Positions 1 to 9,700 of a stretch of 41,025 nt of DNA are shown in pieces (the stretch's first letter is position 1; each line of letters opens with the position of its first letter). The notes below the pieces were generated by a model. The model searched no databases and had not been told where the DNA came from. It saw nothing but the letters and a program-made list of their open reading frames with translations. The position numbers and the translations under genes are program-made. This stretch comes from Flavobacteriales bacterium (GTDB lineage: Bacteria; Bacteroidota; Bacteroidia; UBA10329). The DNA is taken from NCBI GenBank assembly GCA_018402015.1, contig JAGYJL010000016.1, positions 1 to 41,025 of the forward strand, read 5' to 3'.

Positions 1-665
1 AATTTTGCGGTAGTATTACCTGCGCCTGGTTGGTAGCTTGAAGTAAAGGTCATCAACGCATAAGCGATTCCGTTCTGTGATATACCTGAATAATCAAATG
101 GCACAGATATTCTTACCCATTCTGCCGTTCCTCCTGTTTGGAAACGCTTTTTGGCCGTTGCAATGACCTGAGCCGCGTTGCCTCCCGGATCTCGGTGGTC
201 GTTATCGTCATGCAGAATGACAGCCACAGAAGCAGAATCGGTGGCATCTGTAACGTTATACTTTGCGTAAAACACCATACTATCTGGCATTTCAGTGAAC
301 GGATGATTGAAGTTGGCGTCATTTCTTTTTGTGAGAGAATAGCCTTCCGATGGCGTGGTAGAAGGCGCATTGATCTGACCAGTGGTCATCGTTCCATTGA
401 CAAGAGTACCGGCAGCGTTCGTGCTTTCAATTCGTGCACTAGCAGAACCAGTTCGAACTTCAACGTTGTCTTCAAACACACGCTGTGAGGAACCGAACCC
501 ACACAGAAAGCAAAGGTTGCCTGTGGTCATGTTGTTCCAATTGGTCGGTTCACCATTGCTGTCCCAATTCTCAAAACCGCCATTATTTGGCTGTTGCTGT
601 GCAGATGCAGAAAGCATGGCTCCAGCTGCAAGCACCGTTAAAATTGTTGTGTAGATTTTTTTCAT
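1..665 (-). CDS. Secreted protein, probably PCMD/carbohydrate-binding type (C-terminus off the left edge)
   Basis: An open frame read on the minus strand from ATG at 665 to the left edge gives about 221 residues with no stop, so the gene is partial. It starts with a clear signal peptide (MKK, then a hydrophobic run ending ASA about residue 22). It continues with a segment typical of Bacteroidota surface proteins: NGGFENWD, then N-W-N-N and later VEVRTGSASARIES, a pattern seen in PCMD-type putative glycan-binding proteins that often end in a T9SS sorting domain. The sorting domain, if present, would lie outside the window. The cell location is inferred as exported or surface. The fold assignment rests on motif resemblance only. 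Confidence 0.7.
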   Translation of the reverse strand, partial: MKKIYTTILTVLAAGAMLSASAQQQPNNGGFENWDSNGEPTNWNNMTTGNLCFLCGFGSSQRVFEDNVEVRTGSASARIESTNAAGTLVNGTMTTGQINAPSTTPSEGYSLTKRNDANFNHPFTEMPDSMVFYAKYNVTDATDSASVAVILHDDNDHRDPGGNAAQVIATAKKRFQTGGTAEWVRISVPFDYSGISQNGIAYALMTFTSSYQPGAGNTTAK

Positions 666-728
666 GTTCAATTATTTAGGAAATAGATTTTGAAATTTGA
701 TTGGGCGAAAATATAGCATTCCAACACT

Positions 729-742
729 ATGCTAATTAGCAT
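729..742. promoter_or_regulatory. 14-bp perfect palindrome upstream of the left-edge secreted gene
   Basis: The sequence atgctaattagcat is its own reverse complement. It lies in the 117-bp gap between the small membrane protein (stop at 783) and the start of the secreted protein (665). It could be an operator for the minus-strand gene. No partner regulator is visible, so this is only a candidate site. Confidence 0.25.
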
Positions 743-782
743 TGGTCAACACTTATCAAACAACAATAGTTTATAGAATCGC

Positions 783-1193
783 CTAGATCTTCGAGGCTAA
801 CTTACCTGCTAACCACGCAGTGGGAAGGTATGCCAATCCAAGATCAGCAACAATGAACCAAGTTGGGGCCGGAATCATGGTGGCTGCCATGATACCTCCA
901 ACCATGGTCCATATACCTAGGCCAATAGCGAATTTCATCTTATTGCTTGCAGCGATCAAAGCTGCAACAAAAGCCCCCACAAAAGAACCAAGCGCATGCG
1001 CCAGAAACGGCATGATGTAATGTTTTGCCTCAAATAAATGCACGTTCGCTTTGATGCTTTCCATGTTAGAAGGATCCACACCTTCTGGCGGTGGAATAAT
1101 GGAGCCGCTTAGCATGATAATGCCCATGTTGGCAGCTCCTCCAGCTACAATTGCAACTATTACAGCTAGTGTATTTCTCAGAATCGGGTTCAT
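783..1193 (-). CDS. Small four-helix membrane protein of unknown function
   Basis: It encodes 136 residues with four hydrophobic stretches, at about 7-30, 59-82, 87-107 and 112-132. They are linked by a polar loop (about 33-58) containing IPPPEGVDP. Gly/Ala-rich helices such as HALGSFVGAFVAALIAA suggest tightly packed inner-membrane helices. There are no catalytic motifs that I recognise. It lies 36 bp downstream of the cupin gene on the same strand and may be co-transcribed with it and the surface protein further upstream. I do not recognise the family beyond a conserved-looking Bacteroidota membrane protein. Confidence 0.8.
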   Translation of the reverse strand: MNPILRNTLAVIVAIVAGGAANMGIIMLSGSIIPPPEGVDPSNMESIKANVHLFEAKHYIMPFLAHALGSFVGAFVAALIAASNKMKFAIGLGIWTMVGGIMAATMIPAPTWFIVADLGLAYLPTAWLAGKLASKI

Positions 1194-1229
1194 TTCGGAT
1201 GGTCTTATCAGAAATGAAGGTAAAGATTA

Positions 1230-1568
1230 TCAGATATCAATGCGGTCTGCATGAGAATGTGGTTCTGAAATGACCAACAACTCCAGATCCTGATCTTTCG
1301 GGTTGATGATGCGATGTACCTGATTAGGCAAGACATGCATTCCCTCATTTGCTTTGATGGTGTAATGCTCGCCATCCAACTCAAACAAGGCTTCTCCGCT
1401 TATTACAAAGAAAAATTGCTGCGATCTTACATGCTTGTGCATTGATTCGGCTGCTTTTGGAGGCATGGTCTCACGAATAACGCTTAGCGTAGAGGAATTT
1501 ACAAACTGCCATGCGGTGCAGCCAGCACCCCAATTATATGATTTGGAATTATCAACCGTCTTTTTCAT
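1230..1568 (-). CDS. Single-domain cupin protein
   Basis: It encodes 112 residues from ATG 1568; an in-frame upstream start at 1604 would add 12 residues with no cupin content. The core is a conserved small beta-barrel (cupin_2): the first motif region has MHKH followed by QFFFVISGEALFELDG, and the second has NEGMHVLPNQVHRIIN. The His residues in these motifs are the expected metal ligands. Such proteins bind small ligands or act as isomerases/dioxygenases, and the substrate cannot be told from sequence. It is followed 36 bp later by the small membrane protein gene. Confidence 0.85.
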   Translation of the reverse strand: MKKTVDNSKSYNWGAGCTAWQFVNSSTLSVIRETMPPKAAESMHKHVRSQQFFFVISGEALFELDGEHYTIKANEGMHVLPNQVHRIINPKDQDLELLVISEPHSHADRIDI

Positions 1569-1621
1569 GCCGATTAAACGACATTGATTTTCAGAAGGTT
1601 GCAATTCTCAAAGCACTTAAC

Positions 1622-2458
1622 TCAGTGCTTGGAAATAACGTGCCACTTTGCCCCGGAGAACATGATCATGCCTCCCTCCTCCTTTTTCAGGTCGAAATCC
1701 TGCAAGAACTGCTGCGTACCCGAATCATTATTGAATTTGAGATCTCTATTTGAAGTGTTGATCAAGTAGATCACCTGATTCTGAATTCCACCTGTTAAGC
1801 CATCAACCTCATTGTTGTTATTATCAGATGTTACATGAATGAATGATACTCCTGCCACATTAACATTACTGATATCGTTGGTTACGTTGAGGTACATGGT
1901 TGTTCCGGCCCCAGGCCCAGCGGAAGGAATGGGTTGAGTAGTGAGTTGACCATTGGCATCAGCGACCACCATTCGAGAACCACTACCAGACAGATCATTG
2001 ACCCGAACTGGCCCGAGAGCATGAACGTTTACCTGAGGATCTTCTACGCCTATTCCCACATTTCCAGTAGACGACACATATACTCCTTCGTCATCTCCAT
2101 CACCGCTTATCCAATTATCGTTCATGTCAATATTCAACTGTGCAGTATGTCCACCAAGGTCGTCTCCTTCCATGGCCCTCCATTGCGTTCCATCGTAATA
2201 ATTGAATCCGGGCGAATTGTCCGTTTGAAAAACCAATAGCCCTGTTGCTGGACTGAGAATTTCCAACTTTTGTCCCTCCGTCATTCTAGGGATCAGAATT
2301 CCCTTTTTATCGGCCATACCTGATACGTTCAGGTCGAGCAACGCAGAGGCATCTGGAGAATCTCCAACGCTGCCAATACTAACTCCCTGTGCCAGCGTAT
2401 CTGATGTGAACAACTGACCAACTATCATCAATCCTGCAATCCCGTTTAGCGCTTTCAT
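1622..2458 (-). CDS. Secreted cell-surface protein of tail-fibre-like type
   Basis: It encodes 278 residues from ATG 2458; a start 13 codons further upstream gives a poor leader. The signal peptide ends near LAQG (about residues 1-24). The body has the pattern common in Bacteroidota surface proteins: DASALLDLNVS, then KGILIPRMTEGQ, SPATGLLVFQTD and GFNYYDGTQW, followed by a GNVGIGVEDP segment like the repeats of trimeric fibre proteins. No C-terminal T9SS domain is obvious. Its role (adhesin or structural fibre) is an inference. It is the first gene of a possible three-gene minus-strand group with the cupin and the small membrane protein. Confidence 0.75.
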   Translation of the reverse strand: MKALNGIAGLMIVGQLFTSDTLAQGVSIGSVGDSPDASALLDLNVSGMADKKGILIPRMTEGQKLEILSPATGLLVFQTDNSPGFNYYDGTQWRAMEGDDLGGHTAQLNIDMNDNWISGDGDDEGVYVSSTGNVGIGVEDPQVNVHALGPVRVNDLSGSGSRMVVADANGQLTTQPIPSAGPGAGTTMYLNVTNDISNVNVAGVSFIHVTSDNNNNEVDGLTGGIQNQVIYLINTSNRDLKFNNDSGTQQFLQDFDLKKEEGGMIMFSGAKWHVISKH

Positions 2459-2754
2459 ATCGACCGATTTTGATTTAAAATTAGCCGAGAAGAACACTTA
2501 ATTTTCAGATTTTAGCCAAGTGCAAGAACGTGATTCTACACAGAGGCATTTCGTACCTATGAATCGATAAACAACCAATTCGATACTTAATTTTGAGACA
2601 TAGATTATAGATAGCCAGAACCGAACGGTTATGCTCCTTGAAAATCTGGGCTACTAAATTGAATGCCACATGAAAAACACGTGAACGAGTAAGACGTTTA
2701 CAACGCTTGCTTAGTTTATTTAAGCAAGCAAATGTTTAGTCAGGAAGCCAAGAA
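2459..2754. other. Intergenic gap with no gene found
   Basis: These 296 bp separate the surface protein start from the cyclophilin stop. Short frames here end within a few codons. The only structure seen is the hairpin at 2705-2729. The segment is AT-rich and presumably holds the promoter of the minus-strand surface protein, but no convincing -33/-7 pair was found. Confidence 0.5.
2705..2729 (-). terminator. Weak hairpin downstream of the cyclophilin gene
   Basis: A perfect 9-bp stem (gcttgctta / taagcaagc, loop of 7) lies about 25 bp past the cyclophilin stop. No long T-run follows it on the minus strand, so it may be an inefficient terminator or an mRNA-end stabiliser. Confidence 0.4.
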
Positions 2755-3258
2755 CTACAGTTCTCCGCAATCGTCAATCATAATAGGTGCTGATGTAGCG
2801 CCTGACCGAGAACCGTAGCTTTCGATTTTCTGCACCACATCCATTCCTTCGGTCACTTTACCGAATACCACATGAGCACCATCTAACCACGGGCAATCTA
2901 CCGTAGTGATAAAAAACTGTGACCCATTGGTATTTCTACCAGCATTGGCCATACTCAATAACCCCGCACCTTGGTGCTTCAGTTCAAAGTTCTCATCCTC
3001 AAACTTCTCACCATATATCGATTTACCACCAGTACCATTGTGATTAGTGAAATCGCCTCCTTGCAACATGAATTGAGGAATGACGCGGTGAAACGAGCTT
3101 CCCTTGTATCCGAAGCCTTTTTCTCCTGTACACAACGCGCGGAAATTCTCTGCTGTTTTAGGAACGACATCAGCACGAAGTTCAAATTCAATACGACCAG
3201 CAGGTTTCTGATCGATGCTTACTTCAAAATATACTTTTGGATTCTTGTTTTCGCTCAT
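2755..3258 (-). CDS. Eukaryotic-type cyclophilin (peptidyl-prolyl cis-trans isomerase)
   Basis: It encodes 167 residues, the length of a single-domain cyclophilin A, with no signal peptide, so it is probably cytoplasmic. It catalyses cis-trans isomerisation of Xaa-Pro bonds. The active-site set of cyclophilin A is complete: R58, F63, M64, Q66, F116, W124, L125 and H129, offset by three from human numbering. Blocks such as [32 protein letters not shown] and [16 protein letters not shown] match the eukaryotic form, including the insertion-containing loop that typical bacterial PpiA/PpiB proteins lack. The Trp that confers cyclosporin binding is kept. The start is ATG 3258, 35 bp after the DUF2807 stop. 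A sequence resembling a -7 box (TACTTTCG on the minus strand, 3277-3284) lies just upstream. Confidence 0.97.
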   Translation of the reverse strand: MSENKNPKVYFEVSIDQKPAGRIEFELRADVVPKTAENFRALCTGEKGFGYKGSSFHRVIPQFMLQGGDFTNHNGTGGKSIYGEKFEDENFELKHQGAGLLSMANAGRNTNGSQFFITTVDCPWLDGAHVVFGKVTEGMDVVQKIESYGSRSGATSAPIMIDDCGEL

Positions 3259-3293
3259 GATAAAAAGTTTGTGCCGCGAAAGTACTGAACCTT

Positions 3294-4064
3294 CTAATGT
3301 GCCGAAACACTTCCCGAACCATCTATCTGCGCTTCAACCTTCGGTTCTCCTTTGTAGGTGATATCTCCGCTGCCATCTAACGATGCTTTCAAATAACTTG
3401 TAACGAATATGTGTATGGAACCTGATCCTTCCAATGTAGCATTGCACTTGACCGTTTCCAAGGAATAAGCCTTGATATCTCCCGAACCATCTAAAGTCGC
3501 ATCGAGCGTAGAGGCTGTGCCTTCAAGATCTATATCTCCACTACCCTGTAATTCGGCTCTAACATTATCTGATTTGAGCTTCAGATCTATATCGCCACTA
3601 CCATCAAGAGCGATATCTAACAATCCCGTGGTTTCCAAGACCCCTGATGACTTAATATCTCCACTACCATCTAGGAAAACAGTAAGTTCATCCAAATTGA
3701 CGAACGTACCCAACTTCACATCTCCAGAACCCATAAGCCGAACCTCACTTAGATCCGTTACGGTCAGTTTTACTAATAGATCGTAATTCAGATAATTACC
3801 TGGTTCTAAACTGAGGTAAAGCATTTCATCAATTACCTGCATTCTCAGTTTGTCAATAATATTCTCATTACCCGCAACAATCACATTCTGCATGGCTCCT
3901 TGATTGATCTCTACGTCAAACGAGCCATCCAACTCAAGCCCTTGAAAATTATCCATTGCAAACCCTTTTTCAACTATCGGGCCTTCTCCTGTAGTAATAT
4001 CGCAACCAGTTAAAAGGAAAATGGCCAACACGGAGATGATGAGGTGAGCGAGAAATCTGTTCAT
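3294..4064 (-). CDS. DUF2807 (head-GIN) lipoprotein with a repetitive beta-solenoid
   Basis: It encodes 256 residues. The lipobox LLTGC puts the lipidated Cys at residue 21, so it is anchored in the envelope. After a [17 protein letters not shown] start typical of DUF2807, the rest consists of about eight short repeats built around GSG followed by D or S, with spacing near 18-20 residues. This predicts a right-handed beta-solenoid. DUF2807 proteins are common in Bacteroidota and are often called putative autotransporter adhesins, but no activity is established. The gene is followed closely by the cyclophilin gene on the same strand. Confidence 0.9.
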   Translation of the reverse strand: MNRFLAHLIISVLAIFLLTGCDITTGEGPIVEKGFAMDNFQGLELDGSFDVEINQGAMQNVIVAGNENIIDKLRMQVIDEMLYLSLEPGNYLNYDLLVKLTVTDLSEVRLMGSGDVKLGTFVNLDELTVFLDGSGDIKSSGVLETTGLLDIALDGSGDIDLKLKSDNVRAELQGSGDIDLEGTASTLDATLDGSGDIKAYSLETVKCNATLEGSGSIHIFVTSYLKASLDGSGDITYKGEPKVEAQIDGSGSVSAH

Positions 4065-4231
4065 TGTGAATAATTAATGTTTCTCCGAAGTTCTGAACAT
4101 AATAGCAATAACCAAATGACCTTAGACAGCAATGGATAGTTCAGTTCTTTGATGTGCATTTTATTTTGGAATCATTATTGCACCTCAGCAATTGTCTTAA
4201 CATTTATCTTAGCAAACCTAAAAACAGAATT

Positions 4232-4795
4232 ATGAAACTATTAATGACTACCATCCTTGCGCTTTCAATGGTTATTCCAAGCTATGCGCAACTTACCATC
4301 AACGGAGTTACGCTTCCATCAACCGTTAAAGTAGGAGACGCTACGGCTAATCTGAACGGAGGAGGAATCAGAAAAAAACTGTTCTTCAAATTATACGTTG
4401 GAGGCCTTTATCTGAGCGAAAAATCAACCGATGCTAGTGCTATCATCAACGCAGATAAACCTATGGCTGTTAAGCTTCAGATCACATCAAGCATGATAAG
4501 CAGCGAGAACATGAGCGAAGCCATTACAGAAGGATTTGAAGCTAGCACGGGAGGAAACACTGCTCCTTTGAAAGCGAAAATCGATGAGTTTGTGAACACA
4601 TTTAAGAAAGACGAGATCGTTGAAGGAAACGTATTCGACATTGTTTACGTTCCTGGAAAAGGCGTTGAGTCTTACAAGAATGGCAAATTGCAAGGAACCA
4701 TTGAAGGCATGGATTTCAAGAAAGCATTGTTCGGAATCTGGCTTGGTAGTAAACCTGCAGATGAGGATCTTAAAAAAGCCATGCTAGGCCAATAA
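4232..4795 (+). CDS. Secreted chalcone isomerase-like protein
   Basis: It encodes 187 residues from ATG 4232; a longer frame from GTG 4154 lacks a plausible leader. The signal peptide ends PSYAQ (cleavage near residue 19). The mature part has the CHI-like pattern: INGVTLPSTVKVGDATANLNG, then KLFFKLYVGGLYLSEKS, and GNVFDIVYVPGKGVE and LFGIWLG near the end, matching the Chalcone_3 family. Bacterial members are periplasmic and are thought to bind fatty acids or other hydrophobic ligands rather than make flavonoids, so no enzymatic role is claimed. A strong terminator follows at 4821. Confidence 0.9.
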   Translation: MKLLMTTILALSMVIPSYAQLTINGVTLPSTVKVGDATANLNGGGIRKKLFFKLYVGGLYLSEKSTDASAIINADKPMAVKLQITSSMISSENMSEAITEGFEASTGGNTAPLKAKIDEFVNTFKKDEIVEGNVFDIVYVPGKGVESYKNGKLQGTIEGMDFKKALFGIWLGSKPADEDLKKAMLGQ

Positions 4796-4820
4796 TCAAC
4801 TAGAAACGGATCACTAACAG

Positions 4821-4857
4821 AGACGAAAGTGTGACTGCACTTTCGTCTTTCTTTTTT
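4821..4857 (+). terminator. Intrinsic terminator of the chalcone isomerase-like gene
   Basis: A perfect 11-bp stem (agacgaaagtg / cactttcgtct) with a 6-base loop is followed by a T-rich run (ttctttttt). It lies 25 bp after the stop at 4795 and ends just before lysA. Confidence 0.88.
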
Positions 4858-4870
4858 CATCAACCCCATC

Positions 4871-6085
4871 ATGAACAATCAAGAATTAATAGCTCTTACA
4901 GAAGAGTTCGGAACTCCCCTTTTCGTTTACGATTCGGCAAAAATGACCGACCAATACAACCGACTCGTGAAGGCATTCGATGGAATCAAACTGAACGTAC
5001 AATACGCTTGCAAAGCGCTTAATAACCAGGCGATTCTCAAGTTGTTCAACTCGCTTGGCGCTGGTCTTGATACCGTTTCAATTGAAGAAGTGAAGCTTGG
5101 AATTTTGGCCGGATTCAGTCCTGAACGGATTATCTATACACCTAACGGGGTGAGTTTTGAAGAGATCAGCGAAGCAGTATCTCTAGGAGTAAGAGTAAAC
5201 ATTGACAACCTCGTAATGCTTGAAAAATTCGGCAGTACGTACGGTAGCTCCTACCCTGTTTGTGTAAGACTGAACCCACATATTGTTGCCGGAGGAAATC
5301 ATAAGATTCAGGTCGGACACATCGATTCCAAGTTCGGTATCTCCATTCACCAAATGCGTCATCTCACACGAATTGTGGAAGCGTATAAGATCCATGTAAA
5401 CGGATTACATATGCATACGGGAAGCGATATTTTGGACGTTGGCGTTTTCTTACGTGGTTCTGAGATTCTGCTTGAAGCCGCATTCCATTTCAAAGAACTT
5501 GAATACATTGACTACGGAAGCGGTTTTAAAGTTGCTTACAAACCCAACGATGTATCAACCGATATTGAAGAGTTGGGAAAGCAACTCAGCGTTCAGTTCA
5601 AGGAATTCTGTAAAGAATATGGCCGCGATCTTGAATTGGCTTTCGAACCAGGCAAATTCCTAGTAAGCGAATCGGGCACATTCCTGTGCAAAGTGAATGT
5701 GGTAAAACAGACAACAGCAACGGTTTTTGCAGGAGTTGACTCGGGTTTCAACCACTTCATCCGTCCTATGTTCTATGATTCTTACCATCATATCACCAAC
5801 ATCAGCAACCCTGATGGACCAGAAAGAATTTATACGGTGGTTGGTTACATATGCGAGACAGACACCTTTGCTTGGGACCGAAAAATACCCGAGATACGAG
5901 AGAACGATATTCTCGCCTTTCACAATGCGGGAGCTTACGTGTTTGCCATGAGCAGTAATTACAACTCCAGATTGCGCCCGGCACAGGTACTGCTGAAAGA
6001 TGGCAAGGCACATCTGATAAGCAGACGGGAAACCATTGAAGATCTTCTCGCGACACAAGTTGATGTGGTAGATCTATTCTCGTAA
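4871..6085 (+). CDS. lysA: Diaminopimelate decarboxylase
   Basis: It encodes 404 residues, normal for the family. The enzyme decarboxylates meso-diaminopimelate to L-lysine with pyridoxal phosphate, the last step of lysine synthesis, in the cytoplasm. Visible features are the PLP lysine K48 in YACKA, a HMHTGS segment near 180-185 (HxH-type PLP contact), GSGFK at 216-220, EPGK at 259-262 (Lys where many homologues have Arg), the cross-subunit active-site C328-E329-T-D331, and GAYVFAMSSNYN at 354-365. The fold is an alanine racemase-like barrel plus a C-terminal beta domain. It starts 13 bp after the terminator of the previous gene and is followed closely by a YigZ-family gene. Confidence 0.96.
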   Translation: MNNQELIALTEEFGTPLFVYDSAKMTDQYNRLVKAFDGIKLNVQYACKALNNQAILKLFNSLGAGLDTVSIEEVKLGILAGFSPERIIYTPNGVSFEEISEAVSLGVRVNIDNLVMLEKFGSTYGSSYPVCVRLNPHIVAGGNHKIQVGHIDSKFGISIHQMRHLTRIVEAYKIHVNGLHMHTGSDILDVGVFLRGSEILLEAAFHFKELEYIDYGSGFKVAYKPNDVSTDIEELGKQLSVQFKEFCKEYGRDLELAFEPGKFLVSESGTFLCKVNVVKQTTATVFAGVDSGFNHFIRPMFYDSYHHITNISNPDGPERIYTVVGYICETDTFAWDRKIPEIRENDILAFHNAGAYVFAMSSNYNSRLRPAQVLLKDGKAHLISRRETIEDLLATQVDVVDLFS

Positions 6086-6091
6086 ACCATA

Positions 6092-6122
6092 GAACCTTCG
6101 TCCTCAACCGAAGGTTTTCTTA
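6092..6122 (+). terminator. Possible weak terminator after lysA
   Basis: An 8-bp stem (aaccttcg / cgaaggtt) with an 8-base loop is followed by a short T-rich tail (ttctt). It fills most of the 39-bp gap between lysA and the YigZ-family gene. The short stem and tail suggest partial termination at best. Confidence 0.5.
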
Positions 6123-6124
6123 AA

Positions 6125-6718
6125 ATGGCAGATCAGTTCACAACTATTCTTTCGCGCACGGAGAGCCTTTTCAAAGATCGAGGATCGAAGTTTATCGGAT
6201 ACGCCATTCCTATCTCGACCGCGGATGAGGTAAAAACACTTTTGCATGAAATTCGTGTGTTACATCCGTCTGCCAGAAACGTGTGTTATGCGTACATAGA
6301 AGGTTCGAATTCCGAAAATCAACGAGCAAATGACGATGGAGAACCGAATGGATCCGCAGGTCTTCCAATCCTCAACCAAATAAAAAGTAAGGAGGTTACT
6401 AACGTGCTTGTTGCTGTAGTCCGCTACTTTGGAGGAACCAAACTGGGAGTATCTGGGTTGATAAATGCCTATAAGGAAGCTGCTAAAGAAGCCTTGGAAA
6501 TGGCAGAGACGATCACCACTGTTAAGATGAACACCATCAACATCAGATTCCCGCATTCATCCATTGGAGATGTAGAACGAGTAATCAGACAGAATGCATT
6601 TGAAATAGCTGACCAGCAGTTCGGTTTAGATTGCAAATGGACTATCCGTTGTGCAAAATCGGAATCTCAGCAATGCTCAGATTTGCTGCTGTCCATTAAG
6701 GACGTTCAGCTTTTCTGA
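6125..6718 (+). CDS. YigZ/IMPACT family protein (UPF0029)
   Basis: It encodes 197 residues, the usual YigZ length. The N-terminal domain carries the family signatures ANDDGEPNGSAGLPIL (about 68-83) and VVRYFGGTKLGVSGL (about 98-112). The C-terminal ferredoxin-like domain is about 135-197. Members are related to eukaryotic IMPACT, a regulator of GCN2. The bacterial role is unsettled, with links to ribosomes and to proline dipeptide-like substrates suggested for relatives. Its 3' end overlaps the convergent ABC transporter gene by 13 bp. Confidence 0.93.
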   Translation: MADQFTTILSRTESLFKDRGSKFIGYAIPISTADEVKTLLHEIRVLHPSARNVCYAYIEGSNSENQRANDDGEPNGSAGLPILNQIKSKEVTNVLVAVVRYFGGTKLGVSGLINAYKEAAKEALEMAETITTVKMNTINIRFPHSSIGDVERVIRQNAFEIADQQFGLDCKWTIRCAKSESQQCSDLLLSIKDVQLF

Positions 6719-9700
6719 AACTTCGGAAGACGCTCTCCCAGACTGCCCAAGAATTCAAGTAGTTTGCTCAACGCATCGAAATACAGCGTTAGCATCAAGA
6801 ATATGGACATGCTCCAGATTACCAGCAGATTGGCCCAATACGTATCAATGTAATGTCCGAACAACACTTTACGCGGAGCAAAGAACTGTGAGCGGAGAAT
6901 AGAACTTCCCACAGGATCCTGATAGACCGGATGCAAGCGCTGAATGAGTTTTCCATCGCGCTCAATTATCCTGTAGAAATCGGTGCTGTTCATTACCAGA
7001 TCACCTAAGCTTTCGTTGTAATAATCATCACGCATCATGTTGAACGCATCACGCTCTTCGGGTGTCTTGACCTTTGTTGCAATAATCCGATCCTTCTCAG
7101 CATCAACCGCATTACGCTGCTTTACATAGTATCTGGCCAATTTTTCAAGATGTTCTCTCAAAGAGATAAGAGTCTCTTGAGTGATCAGTTCTGGTGTCAA
7201 CAGTTCAACGTTCTCAAACTTAATGTCAGGATTGAATGTGTTCTCCCTTTCAATTTCGTGCTTGATCAAAGTAAGACCGTTTGCGGCTTTAACTCCTTCG
7301 TCAGATTTCAGGTCTACAATTGAGCTCATAGCAATGACCTTCTTCTTCAATTCAGGAATCCAATAATCTTTACGGAATGTGGCCTCACTGATCTTCTTGT
7401 CAAACTCGAAAAGCTCCTTCTCATATTCGTTATTCTTGAATTGATGAACAGCCAACGCCTCATATGCCCACTTAGAAGCCATGATCTCTCCTGTAATTGG
7501 AACGTATTCGTTCGATGAAAAACCAGGATTCAACTTATCGAACTCTACAATTACTCCACTCAGTAAAAGTTGCGGAATGATCAAGAATGGAATAAGAATG
7601 TAGATCGTTACTGCATTTCTGAAACTTGCAGAAATATTCAGGCCCAGCATGTTTGCAAAACATGATGTTGAGAACAGTACCAGAAAGTAGGAAATGTTCA
7701 TTCCTTGAACTTCCAGTATGGCATTGCCGATTAGAACAAAGGACAAGGTTTGCACAAATGAAATGAAGAACATGATCATGATCTTCGAAACCAAATAGCT
7801 TGATCGGCTCAGATTAAGGAACTTCTCGCGCTTAAGGATCTTTCTGTCTTTGATAATTTCCTCTGCACTAACAGTAAGACCGAAAAACAAGGCTACCACT
7901 ACGCACATGAACATGTACGCTGGTATATTGTCGTTTTCGCGGAACACATAACCAGCCTCGTCATTGGCATAGAAACGTACCAAAGAGGCAAGAATAATGG
8001 CCAATACGGGCGTTTCCAGGAAATTGATGAGCATATATTGCGAATCCGCCAATTTAGAACGGACATCTCGCGTTAAGAACACAATAAACTGTGAGATGCG
8101 AGAAGGAATACTGGCCGCATCTGGTAACCTACCGCCCGACCCATTATTCTCGGCCAGTTCGCTTTCCATTTTACCAGAGCCAATGAATTTCTCATTCCAC
8201 TCTACAGGTTTAACTCTCCTCGATTGGGTAGATTGGCCGTACTCGTCCAATACCTTTCCTTCAATAATGTTGAATACCTGTTCAGGATTCACATTTCCGC
8301 AATTGAAACACTCTACATCCTGACTGGTAACGTCATTGATCTGAGCCTTAAAATATCCGATAGCATCAATAGGATTTCCGTAATAAACGGGATAACCTCC
8401 AGTGTCTAGGATCATCAGTTTATCAAACATCTTATAGATGTCTGAAGATGGTTGATGAATAACCACATAGACCAACTTTCCCTTTAAGGCCAACTCCTTT
8501 AAAAGGTCCATGATGTTTTCACTATCGCGAGAAGAAAGACCAGAAGTTGGCTCGTCAACGAACAGAATGGAAGGTTCGCGGATGAGTTCTAAAGCAATAT
8601 TGAGTCGCTTGCGCTGCCCGCCACTGATCTTCTTGTTAAGTGGACTTCCAACTTTAAGATCCTTTATCTCACTGAGGCCAAGGTTTTTAAGCGTGGTCAT
8701 CACCATTTTCCTCAAACGGAAAGTGCTTACACCATCAAAACACAGTTTGGCATTGTAATACAGGTTCTCGAAAACGGTAAGATCTTCGATCAACAGGTCA
8801 TCCTGAGAGATATAACCGATCAACCCTTCAACCTTATCTGGCTCTTTGTAAATGTTGATTCCATTGATATTAACCGAGCCTTTTGACGGTTCGGTAGTAC
8901 CATTGAGAATATTGAGTAGGGTGGATTTTCCCGCTCCACTTGCGCCCATAATTCCGAGCAATTGCCCAGAACGTTCGCGCATATTAAGTGTGTGAAGACC
9001 TTGTTTTCCGCCTGGAAAAAAGAATTCGATGTTGTTGGCTTCAAATACAAGATCGTGATCAACCGTTGCGCGCATGAAACGACCAACGATATCGCTGTAA
9101 TAGATGGGTGAAAGACCAGAAGTTCTAATAGAAGCTCCTTGCGACAGAATATTCACCCTGCCAGATCGGGCAGGTTGGCCGTTGATGAACAGCGTTTCTG
9201 TACCGAAATAACGGAATACGTAAAGGTTTACACTTGGAATACTGAGGACACGTATCTGTCCTTGTAATGCTTCTGCAAAAATGTGGTGTGCCCTTTCGAA
9301 TTTCGGGTCCTTATCATGACTGATGACAAGAACATTGTCCGAATCCTGAAGATCTTCCGACAAAGCTTTTACGAAATGCAGACATCGGAGAAACTCCTGC
9401 TCATCGATGTTGAACGAATCGGAAACCGTATTTACGAAATCGAGTTCCTGCCCGTCAATTGAACCATCGGAATTGACAAACTCAAGTAATCTGAAAAGCA
9501 CAATGACCTTCTGCTTCTGCGTAAGCTCGGCATTGATGGCCATACAGATCTTGAGAATCTTTACAGAAGATCGAGAAATACGTTTCTTCTTCTTCTCATC
9601 AAGTTCATCTGCCCCTCCATGATACTCCTTGAAGAATTCGTCAAATACTTGCAGATACTGAAGCACCAGCTCCTTATTGAGCTGTTGTTCAAGAAAAACC

